A DNA stretch of 37,792 nt, taken from contig NZ_JAAIJQ010000055.1 of NCBI RefSeq assembly GCF_010820565.1, forward strand, positions 1-37,792. Direction: 5' to 3'. Each line of letters begins with the position of its first letter. Within the stretch, counting starts at the first letter, position 1. The notes under the pieces were generated by a model, which was given only the letters and a program-made list of their open reading frames with translations, searched no databases and was not told the origin of the DNA. Shown here piece after piece: positions 27,073 to 35,929 of this stretch. The stretch is from Thiorhodococcus minor (lineage in GTDB: Bacteria; Pseudomonadota; Gammaproteobacteria; Chromatiales; Chromatiaceae). Made by a program: the position numbers and the translations under genes.

Positions 27073-27330
27073 TCAGTCTTCTTCGACTTCGAATTTCTTG
27101 TCCAGCTTGTTCATGCTGGTGGCATAAACAAAGATCAGGACCAGGAAGACATAGATCGAGCCCTGCTGGGCGAACCAGAAGCCGAGCGGATAGCCGCCGA
27201 GCTTGATCGCGTTCAGTGGCTCGACGAGCAAGATGCCGAACCCGTAGGAGACGATGAACCAGACAATCAGCAGGATGCTCAGAAGGCCGAGGTTGGCCCT
27301 CCAATATCCCGCACGGTTTTCAGGTGTCAT
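27073..27330 (-). CDS. DUF4212 small subunit of sodium:solute symporter
   Basis: This 85-aa protein has two membrane helices (about 15-35 and 55-75) with short basic and acidic ends. The pattern of an N-terminal YWRANLGLLSILLIVWF and a PLGFWFAQQGSIYVFLVLIF helix is the DUF4212 (TIGR03647) family. Such proteins are encoded directly before the large symporter subunit, as here. The start is an ATG with GGAG 11 bases upstream. Confidence 0.9.
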   Translation of the reverse strand: MTPENRAGYWRANLGLLSILLIVWFIVSYGFGILLVEPLNAIKLGGYPLGFWFAQQGSIYVFLVLIFVYATSMNKLDKKFEVEED

Positions 27331-27737
27331 TTAGGATGTCACTCCGTTCAAAGTTTGCGGTGGTTGCAGAGTTGCTTCGGGGTGACGGGGCGCAATGACC
27401 CGCAGCCCGCGGACGCGGACTGGTAGATCCAAACAGTGGCAGAAGGCCCCCTCAGTCTTCGTTATGTTTCATCCGCTTCAATCTGCCGGATTCGCGGATT
27501 GTCGGCATTGTCTGGTCGCCCTTGCCGCGATGTCAACGCTCGTGGTGCCTCCTGTCGTCGGAAGAGACGGCGGAACGACCCGGTATCGTGCACAAAAAAG
27601 TAAGAAACTGACGGCAGTTGCGAGTGATTGGGCGGTTGCCAATCCCCGGGCGTTTTTTTAGTCTGATCAACGGCCGCGCGCCTCTGGGCCATGCTGCGGA
27701 CCCCTTTAGTCGAGCTAGAATTAAATTTGTGAATACA
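27331..27737. other. Divergent intergenic region between DUF4212 and thrC
   Basis: This 407-bp gap separates two divergent units and must hold both promoters. TAGAAT at 27716-27721 is a possible -10 for thrC. A small hairpin (27626-27644) followed 8 bases later by seven T is of doubtful meaning. Nothing here reads as a gene on either strand. Confidence 0.5.
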
Positions 27738-29135
27738 ATGAATTACCTCAGTACCCGTGGTGGTATCGAGCCCGTCGGCTTCGCGCAGGCGGTCATGATG
27801 GGCCTGGCGACCGACGGAGGCCTGCTCGTCCCCGAGCACATCCCCCAGGTCGATGCGGCCACACTGACGCAGTGGTCGACGCTCGATTTTCGGGGCCTCG
27901 CACTGGAAGTGTTGACACTTTTCGTCGGCGACGAGATTTCTCGCGAGCATCTCCGCACCCTCATCGAGCGCTCCTACGCGACCTTCGCGCACCCCGAGGT
28001 CACTCCGGTCGTGGAGCAGGACGGGCTCCGAATCCTCGAGCTCTTCCATGGCCCGACCGCCGCCTTCAAGGACGTCGCGCTGCAGTTTTTAGGGAATCTC
28101 TTCGAGTATTTGCTCGAGCGGGATGGCGGGCAGCTCAACATCGTCGGGGCGACCTCCGGAGACACGGGCTCCGCCGCCATCTATGGCGTGCGCGGCAAGG
28201 AGCGCATCCAGATCTTCATCCTGCATCCGAAGGGACGCGTCTCGCCGATCCAAGAGCGTCAGATGACCACGGTGCTGGATGCGAATGTCCACAACATCGC
28301 GGTCCGCGGGACCTTCGATGACGCCCAGGGCATCGTCAAGGCGCTCTTCAACGATCTTCCGTTCAAGTCCGCCTACCGCCTCGGCGCGGTCAATTCCATC
28401 AACTGGGCCCGGATCCTGGCGCAGACCGTCTACTACTTCTATGCCTGGGGGCGCATGGCTCAGGGGGATCCGGGGCGGCGCATCAGCTTCTCGGTGCCCA
28501 CGGGCAACTTCGGGGATGTCTTCGCTGGCTATCTGGCCAAGCGCATGGGGCTGCCGGTCGACCGCCTGGTCATCGCCACCAACCGCAACGACATCCTGAC
28601 GCGCTTCATCGATTCTGGCAGCTACGCGGTCAGCGACCAGGTCTATCACACCCTGAGTCCGGCCATGGACATTCAGATCGCCTCGAACTTCGAGCGCTAT
28701 CTCTATTACTTGTATGACGGGGATAGCGCGACGGTGCGCGCGCTGCTGGAGCAGATGCAGCGGACCGGACAGCTCGAGGTGGACGCCGCCCGTCATGCCC
28801 AGGCCCGCGCGGATTTCGACGCCGTCGCCGCAACGGACGAGCAGACGCTGGCGCAGATCCGAGAGACCTTCGAGGCGACCGGCTACATCCTCTGTCCGCA
28901 TACCGCCGTCGGTGTCCACGCCGCTCGTGGCAGATCGGACACCCTCTGCCTCGCGACGGCTCACCCCGCCAAGTTCGCCGAGGCGGTCCGCGAGGCGATC
29001 GGCCAGGAGGCCCCTCAGCCGCCCTCGCTGCAAGGCTTGATGGACAAGGAGCCGCGCTGCACCGAGCTCGATGCCACGGCCGATGCGGTGAAGGGGCATC
29101 TCGAGGCGACTCTTGCCACGGGGACGGACGCATGA
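27738..29135 (+). CDS. thrC: Threonine synthase
   Basis: ThrC is a PLP enzyme that converts O-phosphohomoserine to threonine. The 465-aa protein has the family N-terminus NYLSTRGG and the PLP-binding Lys111 in FHGPTAAFKDVALQ. GATSGDTGSAAI and SVPTGNFGDVFAGY supply phosphate and cofactor contacts. The ATG at 27738 or a GTG at 27729 may be the start. Neither has a Shine-Dalgarno, and the candidate -10 ends only 7 bases before the GTG, so translation may be (nearly) leaderless. Its TGA overlaps the cimA ATG by four bases, implying coupled translation. Confidence 0.96.
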   Translation: MNYLSTRGGIEPVGFAQAVMMGLATDGGLLVPEHIPQVDAATLTQWSTLDFRGLALEVLTLFVGDEISREHLRTLIERSYATFAHPEVTPVVEQDGLRILELFHGPTAAFKDVALQFLGNLFEYLLERDGGQLNIVGATSGDTGSAAIYGVRGKERIQIFILHPKGRVSPIQERQMTTVLDANVHNIAVRGTFDDAQGIVKALFNDLPFKSAYRLGAVNSINWARILAQTVYYFYAWGRMAQGDPGRRISFSVPTGNFGDVFAGYLAKRMGLPVDRLVIATNRNDILTRFIDSGSYAVSDQVYHTLSPAMDIQIASNFERYLYYLYDGDSATVRALLEQMQRTGQLEVDAARHAQARADFDAVAATDEQTLAQIRETFEATGYILCPHTAVGVHAARGRSDTLCLATAHPAKFAEAVREAIGQEAPQPPSLQGLMDKEPRCTELDATADAVKGHLEATLATGTDA

Positions 29136-30742
29136 GCGAGGCAGCCCGCTATGTCCGCATCATGGACACGACCCTGCGCGACGGTGAGCAGACGCAAGGC
29201 GTGTCTTTCTCGCCGGGCGAGAAGGTCAATCTGGGCAAGACGCTGCTCGAGCAGGTGCGCGTCGACCGGATCGAGGTGGCCTCGGCGCGGGTGTCTTCGG
29301 GGGAGGCGAGCGCGGTCTCGCAGATCGTCGCCTGGGCGGCGGAGCGCGATCTTGCGGACCGGGTCGAGATCCTCGGTTTCGTCGACGGCGGCCGTAGCGT
29401 CGACTGGATCGCCGACGCTGGCGGGCGCGTGATCAACCTGCTGGCCAAGGGGAGCGAGAAGCACTGCCGAGGGCAGCTCTGCAAGACCCTGGACCAGCAC
29501 GTTGCCGACGTCCGCGAGACCATCGTCTATGCCAGGAGACGCGGCCTGGCCGTCAACCTCTATCTGGAGGACTGGTCCAACGGCTATCGCGACAACCCAG
29601 GCTATGTCTTCGGCTTCATCGAGCGGCTCGCCGATACCGGAATCGGTCATTACATGCTCCCGGATACGCTGGGTGTGATGACACCTGAGCGTGTCTTCGC
29701 GGCGGTCTCGGACATGGTCCAGCGCTTCCCTGGGCTGCAGTTCGATTTTCACCCGCACAACGACTACGGGCTGGCGACCGCGAACGTCATGGCGGCGGCC
29801 CAAGCCGGGGCCGCCGCGGTGCACTGCACCGTCAACTGCCTGGGCGAGCGCGCGGGCAACGCCTCGCTGGCCGAGGTGGCGGTGAACCTGCGCGATCAGC
29901 TCGGCTTCGAGATCGGTATCGACGAGAGCCACCTGGCTCGGGCCAGCGAGCTGGTCGAGTATTTCTCCGGCAAGCGCATCGCCGACAACGCCCCCATCGT
30001 CGGCGCGGACGTCTTTACCCAGACCGCCGGCATCCATGCCGACGGCGACAAGAAGGGCAGCCTCTACCATAGCCGGCTGTCGCCCGAGCGCTTCGCCAGG
30101 CGGCGCAAGTATGCGCTCGGCAAGCTCGCCGGCAAGGCCTCGCTCGCCAAGAATCTCGAGCGTCTGGACATCGATCTCTCCGAGGAGAGCCAGCGCAAGG
30201 TCTTGCAGCGGATCGTCGAGCTCGGCGACTCCAAAAAGACCATCACGACCGAGGATCTGCCCTTCATCATCGCGGAGGTGCTGGAGAGCAAGGACTACAA
30301 CCACGTCGAGCTCCTCGCCTGCAACATCTCGTCGAGTCTGGGGCTGGACTCGACCGCGAGCATCAAGATCCGGATCGGCGCGCAGGAGCATACCGCCGCC
30401 GGCAGCGGCAACGGCGGCTATGACGCCTTCACCAGCGCCCTGGCCAAGGTCGTCAAGAAGCAAGGGCTGACCCTGCCGCAGCTCACTGACTTCGAGGTGC
30501 GCATCCCCAAGGGCGGCCGCACCGACGCCCTGACCGAGTGCAGCATCACCTGGCAGACCAGTCAGGGTGAGCTGCGGACCCGTGGTGTCCATGCCAACCA
30601 GGTGTTCGCCGCCGTGGGGGCTACGGTGCGGATGCTGAATATCCTCATGCATCGCGCGCTGGCCGAGCCGAAGCAGGCCGCAGGTGTCTCGACACTGGAA
30701 GCCGAGTCGGCGCCCGAGCTGATGCGCGCGGCCGCGAGCTGA
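29132..30742 (+). CDS. cimA: (R)-citramalate synthase, Leptospira type
   Basis: The enzyme condenses pyruvate and acetyl-CoA to (R)-citramalate, opening a threonine-independent route to 2-ketobutyrate and isoleucine. The 536-aa protein has a TIM-barrel HMGL-like domain and a C-terminal LeuA-type regulatory domain at about 395-520. Arg16/Asp17 (TLRDGEQT), Glu146, and His207/His209 (FHPHNDYG) are the catalytic and metal residues. Leu81, Leu104 and Tyr144, which form the pyruvate-specific pocket in Leptospira interrogans CimA as I recall it, are present at identical numbers. Isoleucine feedback through the C-terminal domain is likely. 2-Isopropylmalate or homocitrate synthase is the alternative but fits less well. 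It overlaps thrC by four bases. Confidence 0.85.
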   Translation: MSEAARYVRIMDTTLRDGEQTQGVSFSPGEKVNLGKTLLEQVRVDRIEVASARVSSGEASAVSQIVAWAAERDLADRVEILGFVDGGRSVDWIADAGGRVINLLAKGSEKHCRGQLCKTLDQHVADVRETIVYARRRGLAVNLYLEDWSNGYRDNPGYVFGFIERLADTGIGHYMLPDTLGVMTPERVFAAVSDMVQRFPGLQFDFHPHNDYGLATANVMAAAQAGAAAVHCTVNCLGERAGNASLAEVAVNLRDQLGFEIGIDESHLARASELVEYFSGKRIADNAPIVGADVFTQTAGIHADGDKKGSLYHSRLSPERFARRRKYALGKLAGKASLAKNLERLDIDLSEESQRKVLQRIVELGDSKKTITTEDLPFIIAEVLESKDYNHVELLACNISSSLGLDSTASIKIRIGAQEHTAAGSGNGGYDAFTSALAKVVKKQGLTLPQLTDFEVRIPKGGRTDALTECSITWQTSQGELRTRGVHANQVFAAVGATVRMLNILMHRALAEPKQAAGVSTLEAESAPELMRAAAS

Positions 30743-30811
30743 CTGTCCGGGGCTTGGTGTCGAGGCCGTGCCGGTCGCCGAGTTGGACGAGCGCGCCCGT
30801 CGGCTTTCAGT

Positions 30812-30847
30812 CTAGAGCGAGCAGTCAGTCGCCAGCGGCCAGCCTAG
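30812..30847. repeat. Solitary copy of the 2208-2376 element end
   Basis: This 36-bp segment begins and ends with CTAG and contains GAGCAGTCAG, CCAGC and GCCAGC in the same order and nearly the same spacing as the right end of the element at 2208-2376. It lies in the convergent gap between cimA and the DUF2339 gene. It may be a remnant or a short form of the same family. Confidence 0.5.
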
Positions 30848-30907
30848 AGGCGCTGTCTTGTCGAGGTCGTGGTCTCGCTCGCGGCTGATCAGCATCCATC
30901 CGTGGAG

Positions 30908-33598
30908 TCAGCGCTCGCCTTGCTGCGCACCGCCGCGCGGCGGCAGCGGCGACCACCAGCCGATCCCAACCAGCAGCCCGCCGACCGCGAGGAAGGAGAC
31001 GATCCGCTCGATGGTGCCGCTCGCCGCGAGATCGACCGCGAACAGCTTGACCACGGCGGCGGCCAGGACGGTTGCGCCAGCGATCCAGGCCGGACGTGAG
31101 CGTCGCAGCCGCGCGAGCAGCAGGAGTCCGACGCCCACCAGCCCCCAAAGCACGGCGACGGCAGTCTGCGCCAGGTCCGAGCGGAAGAGCGCGTCCCATT
31201 CGTAGGGAATCAGCCACAGGTGGTCGAGGGCGCGCAGCAGGACCAGATTGACCCAAAGGAACGCGAGTGCGCCGAAGGCGGCCCGAAACAGATCCGCCTC
31301 GCCTGGCGTGGGCTGGACCAGGGCTTCGCGCTCGAGGCGCTTGCGCCATCGCCAGAGTGCGATCAGAACGAGCGCAAAGCTGATGTCCAAAGGGTTGAGC
31401 GCCGGCAGCCAAGGGACGGGGGCCGAGTCCCCAGGGGACTGCACTGACCATAATGTCCAGAGGAGCAGGACGAACGCCAGGACGCTCCCCGCACCCAGCG
31501 CGTAGCCAAAGGTCCAGCGCCCGATGGGCCAGGTTCGCAGCTCGGTTAGGATCAGCAGGGTGACGAGCGGCACCCAGGCCACCGCGGCCGTGCGCCAGCC
31601 TTCGGCCAGCGAGGAGTGGTCCATCAGGCGCCAAAGCACCTCCCACTCCAGGGTGGCGACCACCAGGAGGGCGAGCGCGACATGGCTCCAGGCTAGATAG
31701 GGCCTGGCGTCGCGTCGCTCGACCCGCAGCAATACAACATAGGCGGCGAGAAAGAAGCCCGGCCAGGCCGTCAGGCCGCCCGCGCTGGAAGGGTGCGCAG
31801 CCCGCTCGAGACTCACGGCCAGGGCGGCTACCCCCAGGAGTGGCAGCGCGGCCTGTGCGCGATGCAGTTTGGACCAAGTGGCGATGCTGGCGATCGCCTC
31901 GCTCAAGAGGGCGGTCAAGACGCCATACCAGAGCAGCTTGGATGCCAGGGCCGCGCCCGCGTCCAAGCGCAGCAGCTCGATGATTCCACCGCCGAGCCAC
32001 CAGGCCAATCCCCAGAGGAGCAGCCAAGCGGCCCCGCCGCGCTCCCAGCCCCTGCGGCTTGCGTCCGCTCGGTCCAGCCAATAGGCGCTGGCGATGCCGG
32101 CGGCCGCCAGCGCGACGGCCCCGCTATAGGCGGCGTTCATAAAGGGGCGCTCGGTCGGATAGGGCAAGCCCGCGATCAAGGCGATGGCAGCCCCGGCTTG
32201 CAGCAACAGGCCAAGGGCGCGCGTCAGCGGCCGGCCCTGGCGGCTGCCGATCCAGACCAAGCCGGCGCCCTCCAGCGCCCAGACGCCTGCCGTGGTATCG
32301 GTCGCGAGCGCAAAGGGCACGGCGACGGACAGGAAGATGATGCCCAAGACGCCGAACGCCTGGGCGAGCAGCTTGAGACCTGGCGGCTTGAGCAGGACCA
32401 GGCCGCCGCTCAGCGCCAGGTAGAAGCCCCCGAGCGCGACGGCCGAGATGGCGATGCCGTGCTCGAAATGCCGGACCAGCTCGATTTGGCAGGCGAAGGC
32501 GGCAATGGGGGTGCCGAAGACGAGTGTCGCGTCGACATAACCGCGCAAGCGCGGTGGCTGCCTGCTGGCATAGAGCACGGCGATGGCGACATAGAAGAGG
32601 AAGAAGAGCACCAGAAAGGGCTCTGTGCTCGCAAAGCGGCTGGGCGCATAGCGCAGCACGCCCCAGAGGATGGCGACACCGAAGGTGAAGCCGAATCCGA
32701 GCAGGTTCAGCGCACGCCAGCTGCGCATCCAAGCGACTGCGAAGATGGCGGTATTGAGCAAGGCGTAGTAGCTGAAGAGGCTGACTTGGTCGCGATTGCC
32801 GGCCCCGGTGACGACTGGGGCCAGGAAGCCCCCCGCAAAGCCGAACCAGGCCAAGGCAGGTGCGTTTTGCGCGACCGCCAGGGTCGCGGCCGTGAGGCCG
32901 ATCAGGGCGAGGAGCGCGAAGGCCGAGGTTGGCCCCAGCAAGTGCGCGAGCTGAAAGGCGCCATAGGTGTCGAGATAGAGAATGCCGATGGCCGCGCCTT
33001 GCAGCAGCAGGCCATAGTCGCGCCGCCTCCTTCGCAGGACCCAGCCGAGCCCGAGGAGTCCCAGGGCGATCGCGGCGACGGCCATCAGGCGCAGTTGCAG
33101 CGTCAAGGTCAGCCAGTCCTGATCTACGGCGTACTTGACGAGAAAGGCGACGCCGAAGAAGACCAGCAGGATGCCGACCCTGACGAAGAGGTTGCCCGTG
33201 CTCAGCCAGTCACGGACCAAATCCAGGGCGCGCGCTCCGGGGAAGGGCGCCAGGGGTGCTTCGGCCTGGGGGCGGGCGGGCGGCGTGTCGGCCTTCTCGG
33301 CCGTCCAATCCAGCGAGAGCGGCTGCTCCGCCGGCTGGATGGGCGACGTGCCGGCTTCGGGCTCGCCCCTGCTTCGGCTGGGCTGTGGCGCGGGCGCTTC
33401 GCGCAGCGGGGCGGCGGGCGGCTGCAGCGCATCCAACCTGAGCCGCAGCGACCGCAGCCGGAGCTCGAGCGCGATGGTTCTGCCAAGGATCAGGCCCAGC
33501 AGGGCGTAAAGGAGGGGGCTTTGCTGCCAAAGGCCGAGGGCGAGTCCGAGCAGCGCTGCGAGGAGGGTGATCAGCAAGGGCCTGTCCGATTTGGGCAC
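30908..33598 (-). CDS. DUF2339 multi-spanning membrane protein
   Basis: This is an 896-aa predicted inner-membrane protein of the DUF2339 (PF10101) family. Two N-terminal membrane segments are followed by a Pro/Ala-rich linker at about 58-120, then the family segment WLSTGNLFVRVGILLVFFG, and more than 20 hydrophobic helices to the C-terminus. No enzymatic motif was recognised and the function is unknown. The start is a GTG at 33598 without a Shine-Dalgarno. TATGCT lies about 11 bases before it, so a very short leader is possible. It converges with cimA and diverges from the next operon. Confidence 0.88.
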   Translation of the reverse strand: MPKSDRPLLITLLAALLGLALGLWQQSPLLYALLGLILGRTIALELRLRSLRLRLDALQPPAAPLREAPAPQPSRSRGEPEAGTSPIQPAEQPLSLDWTAEKADTPPARPQAEAPLAPFPGARALDLVRDWLSTGNLFVRVGILLVFFGVAFLVKYAVDQDWLTLTLQLRLMAVAAIALGLLGLGWVLRRRRRDYGLLLQGAAIGILYLDTYGAFQLAHLLGPTSAFALLALIGLTAATLAVAQNAPALAWFGFAGGFLAPVVTGAGNRDQVSLFSYYALLNTAIFAVAWMRSWRALNLLGFGFTFGVAILWGVLRYAPSRFASTEPFLVLFFLFYVAIAVLYASRQPPRLRGYVDATLVFGTPIAAFACQIELVRHFEHGIAISAVALGGFYLALSGGLVLLKPPGLKLLAQAFGVLGIIFLSVAVPFALATDTTAGVWALEGAGLVWIGSRQGRPLTRALGLLLQAGAAIALIAGLPYPTERPFMNAAYSGAVALAAAGIASAYWLDRADASRRGWERGGAAWLLLWGLAWWLGGGIIELLRLDAGAALASKLLWYGVLTALLSEAIASIATWSKLHRAQAALPLLGVAALAVSLERAAHPSSAGGLTAWPGFFLAAYVVLLRVERRDARPYLAWSHVALALLVVATLEWEVLWRLMDHSSLAEGWRTAAVAWVPLVTLLILTELRTWPIGRWTFGYALGAGSVLAFVLLLWTLWSVQSPGDSAPVPWLPALNPLDISFALVLIALWRWRKRLEREALVQPTPGEADLFRAAFGALAFLWVNLVLLRALDHLWLIPYEWDALFRSDLAQTAVAVLWGLVGVGLLLLARLRRSRPAWIAGATVLAAAVVKLFAVDLAASGTIERIVSFLAVGGLLVGIGWWSPLPPRGGAQQGER

Positions 33599-33759
33599 GG
33601 TCTGATGCTAGCATACGGGCATTGGCGCGGAAGCAGGATGGCGGTCCGCGATCGCTTCGCCCCTTGACCTCGACCTTTGCTCGCCTGCCGCGACGCGCGA
33701 TGGAACGGATCCGGCTTGGGCGCGCGTCCGTCTCCGTTGCTTCGCAGGAGTCCGCAGCC

Positions 33760-34143
33760 ATGAATCCAGAGAAAGTCGTCTTCGGCTTCTTCATCGTCCT
33801 CGCCCTGACCCTGAATTTCGGCTTCTTCGTCGGCGAGCTCGACAATCCCTCCCATCATCACGCCTGGGAGCTGTTCGCCGTGGTGGTCGTCAATATGATC
33901 GCGACCGTGCTCAAGTTCGGCGATCGCACCCAGATGGGGGCCGTCCTGCTGGCAACCAGTCTGGTAGCCATGCTCCAGCTGATCGCCGCCAGCTTGGTGT
34001 GGACCTTCGCCGTCTATGCCACGGATGCGGGACTCACCGCCTCGATCATGGCCAGCATCGTGTCGCTCTCGGGCGGTGCCATGATCGCCAATGTGGTGTC
34101 CGTCACCCTGCTGGTGATCGAGACCGTCATGCTGCGCCGCTAG
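33760..34143 (+). CDS. Small membrane protein (DUF6394-like)
   Basis: This 127-aa protein has four hydrophobic segments. The phrases EKVVFGFFIVLALTLNFGFF and LKFGDRTQMGAVLLATSLV match, from memory, a small family (DUF6394) encoded next to K+-channel genes in marine gammaproteobacteria. CAGGAG precedes the ATG at 33760. The channel gene begins 34 bp downstream. A role as a channel accessory subunit is inference from linkage only. Confidence 0.8.
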   Translation: MNPEKVVFGFFIVLALTLNFGFFVGELDNPSHHHAWELFAVVVVNMIATVLKFGDRTQMGAVLLATSLVAMLQLIAASLVWTFAVYATDAGLTASIMASIVSLSGGAMIANVVSVTLLVIETVMLRR

Positions 34144-34177
34144 TCGGTCGCGGCCCTCGACCGAGGCGTTTCGCCCG

Positions 34178-35884
34178 ATGGACACCATCTTCTTCCTCGT
34201 ACTGCGGCGGATGCGCACGCCGCTGCTGACGCTGATCGTCGCCTATGCGGTCGCGATGGCGGGCATGGCGATCATCCCGGCTCAGGACGCGGACGGCAAT
34301 CCGACGACCATGAGCCTCTTCCATGCCTTCTACTTCGTCAGCTACATGTCGACGACCATCGGCTTTGGCGAGCTGCCGAACGCCTTCACGGATGCCCAGC
34401 GCATCTGGGTCTCGGTCTCGGTGTTCGTGACGGTCGCGGTGTGGATCTACGCCATCGGCAATCTCATTGCCCTGCTCCAGGACACGACCTTGCAGCGCGC
34501 CGTCGCGGAGCGCCGCTTTCGCATGCGCGTGCGCAGAATGGCCCATCCCTTCTATCTGATCTGCGGCTATGGTCAGACCGGTAGCACCTTGGTCAAGGGG
34601 CTGACCGATCGGCATCTGCATGCCGTCGTCATCGACATCGACCCCGAGCGCATCAGCCTGCTGCAGCTCGACAATCAGCGTGAGTTCGTCCCGGCGCTCT
34701 GTGCCGATGCGCGCAGCCCGGACGCGCTCGAGTCGGCCGGGCTCAAGCACCCCCTGTGTCGCGGCGTGGTGGCCCTGACCAATGTCAACGAGGCGAACCT
34801 CAAGATCGCCATCGCCGCCAAACTGCTCAACGCGGAGAGCAAGGTGATTTGCCGTGCCGATTCGCATGAGATCGAGGCCAATATGGCCTCGTTCGGCACA
34901 GATCACATCTATGATCCCTTCGACGCCTTCGCGCTATACATCGCCGTCGCCATCCAGGCGCCTTGTCAGACCTTGCTGGTCGATTGGCTGTCCGGATTCA
35001 CCGGCGACACCATCAGCGAGCCCCACTATCCGCCGCATCAGGGGCGCTGGGTAATCTGCGGCTATGGCCGTTTCGGCAAGGCGATGTACAAGCATCTGAA
35101 GGAGCAGGGGCTCGACCTGGCGGTGATCGAGGCCGCACCGCACAAGACGGGCATCCCCGCGGAGGGCGTCGTTCACGGGCGTGGCACCGAGGCCGTGACC
35201 CTGGAGGAGGCCGAGATCCGGCGCGCCGTCGGCCTGGTCGCCGGCACCGACAACGACGCCGACAATCTTTCCATCGTCATGACCGCGCTCGAGCTCAATC
35301 CCGACCTCTTCGTCATCGCCCGCGAGAACCGCCTGCAGAACAAGGAGCTGTTCGACCGGGTCGGCGCTCACGCCATCATGAACCCCAGCACCATCATCGC
35401 GCGGCGGATTCGAGTTCGCCTGGTGACGCCTCTGCTGGCGGACTTTTCCAATCTGGCGCGCTTCCAGGACGAGGTCTGGGCCAGCAGCCTGGTCGCGCGC
35501 ATCATTGCGCTGGTCGAGGAGCGAATGCCCTACGTCTGGGAGGTGAGCGTCGACCAGGAGCGCGCCTTCGCCCTGCACGACGCGCAGGATCGGGGGCTGC
35601 ACGTGACGCTCGATACCTTGCTCCATGATCCGCGCAATCGGGAGCGACAGCTGCGCGCGATTCCCTTGCTCCTGATCCAGAACGGCGAGCGGATCCTGCT
35701 GCCCGCCCTCGACGAGCGCGTCGAGGCCGGCGACCGCCTCCTCTTCTGCGGGCTGGAGGAGGCACGTTGGCGCATGGATTGGGTCCTACAGAACATCCAC
35801 GCCCTGCGCTACGTGGCCACTGGCGAGAGCCAGCGCGAGGGTGCCGTCTGGCGATGGATTGCGGCTTGGCAACGACCGCGATGA
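34178..35884 (+). CDS. Potassium channel with two RCK (TrkA-N) domains
   Basis: The 568-aa protein has one membrane helix (about 15-33), a pore loop with filter TTIGFGE at 59-65, and a second helix (about 76-100), so two membrane segments per subunit. RCK1 (about 124-270) has the nucleotide-binding GYGQTG at 130-135. RCK2 (about 289-430) has GYGRFG at 295-300. A TrkA-C-like domain with family-typical QNGERILLPALDERVEAGD closes it. A tetramer would form an eight-RCK gating ring, as in BK and GsuK channels. The filter has Ile and Phe in place of the TVGYG Val and Tyr. GAGGCG lies 9 bases before the ATG. Confidence 0.88.
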   Translation: MDTIFFLVLRRMRTPLLTLIVAYAVAMAGMAIIPAQDADGNPTTMSLFHAFYFVSYMSTTIGFGELPNAFTDAQRIWVSVSVFVTVAVWIYAIGNLIALLQDTTLQRAVAERRFRMRVRRMAHPFYLICGYGQTGSTLVKGLTDRHLHAVVIDIDPERISLLQLDNQREFVPALCADARSPDALESAGLKHPLCRGVVALTNVNEANLKIAIAAKLLNAESKVICRADSHEIEANMASFGTDHIYDPFDAFALYIAVAIQAPCQTLLVDWLSGFTGDTISEPHYPPHQGRWVICGYGRFGKAMYKHLKEQGLDLAVIEAAPHKTGIPAEGVVHGRGTEAVTLEEAEIRRAVGLVAGTDNDADNLSIVMTALELNPDLFVIARENRLQNKELFDRVGAHAIMNPSTIIARRIRVRLVTPLLADFSNLARFQDEVWASSLVARIIALVEERMPYVWEVSVDQERAFALHDAQDRGLHVTLDTLLHDPRNRERQLRAIPLLLIQNGERILLPALDERVEAGDRLLFCGLEEARWRMDWVLQNIHALRYVATGESQREGAVWRWIAAWQRPR

Positions 35885-35929
35885 TGGCATACTGATCAAT
35901 CCTTGCCCGCCTATCCGAGGAGGAGGCAC

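Noticed and set aside
27626-27660. Hairpin followed by seven T upstream of thrC
   Set aside because: The stem is only 6 bp and the T-run begins 8 bases after it, so it does not fit an intrinsic terminator; no plus-strand gene ends just before it.
29015-30652. A 545-codon minus-strand frame opposite cimA
   Set aside because: cimA on the plus strand is recognised with all catalytic residues; the reverse frame has no family features.
31793-33667. A 624-codon open frame opposite the DUF2339 gene
   Set aside because: It is Gln/Gly/Glu-rich with no recognisable family, as expected for the reverse of a hydrophobic gene; the minus-strand frame has clear membrane helices and a known family.
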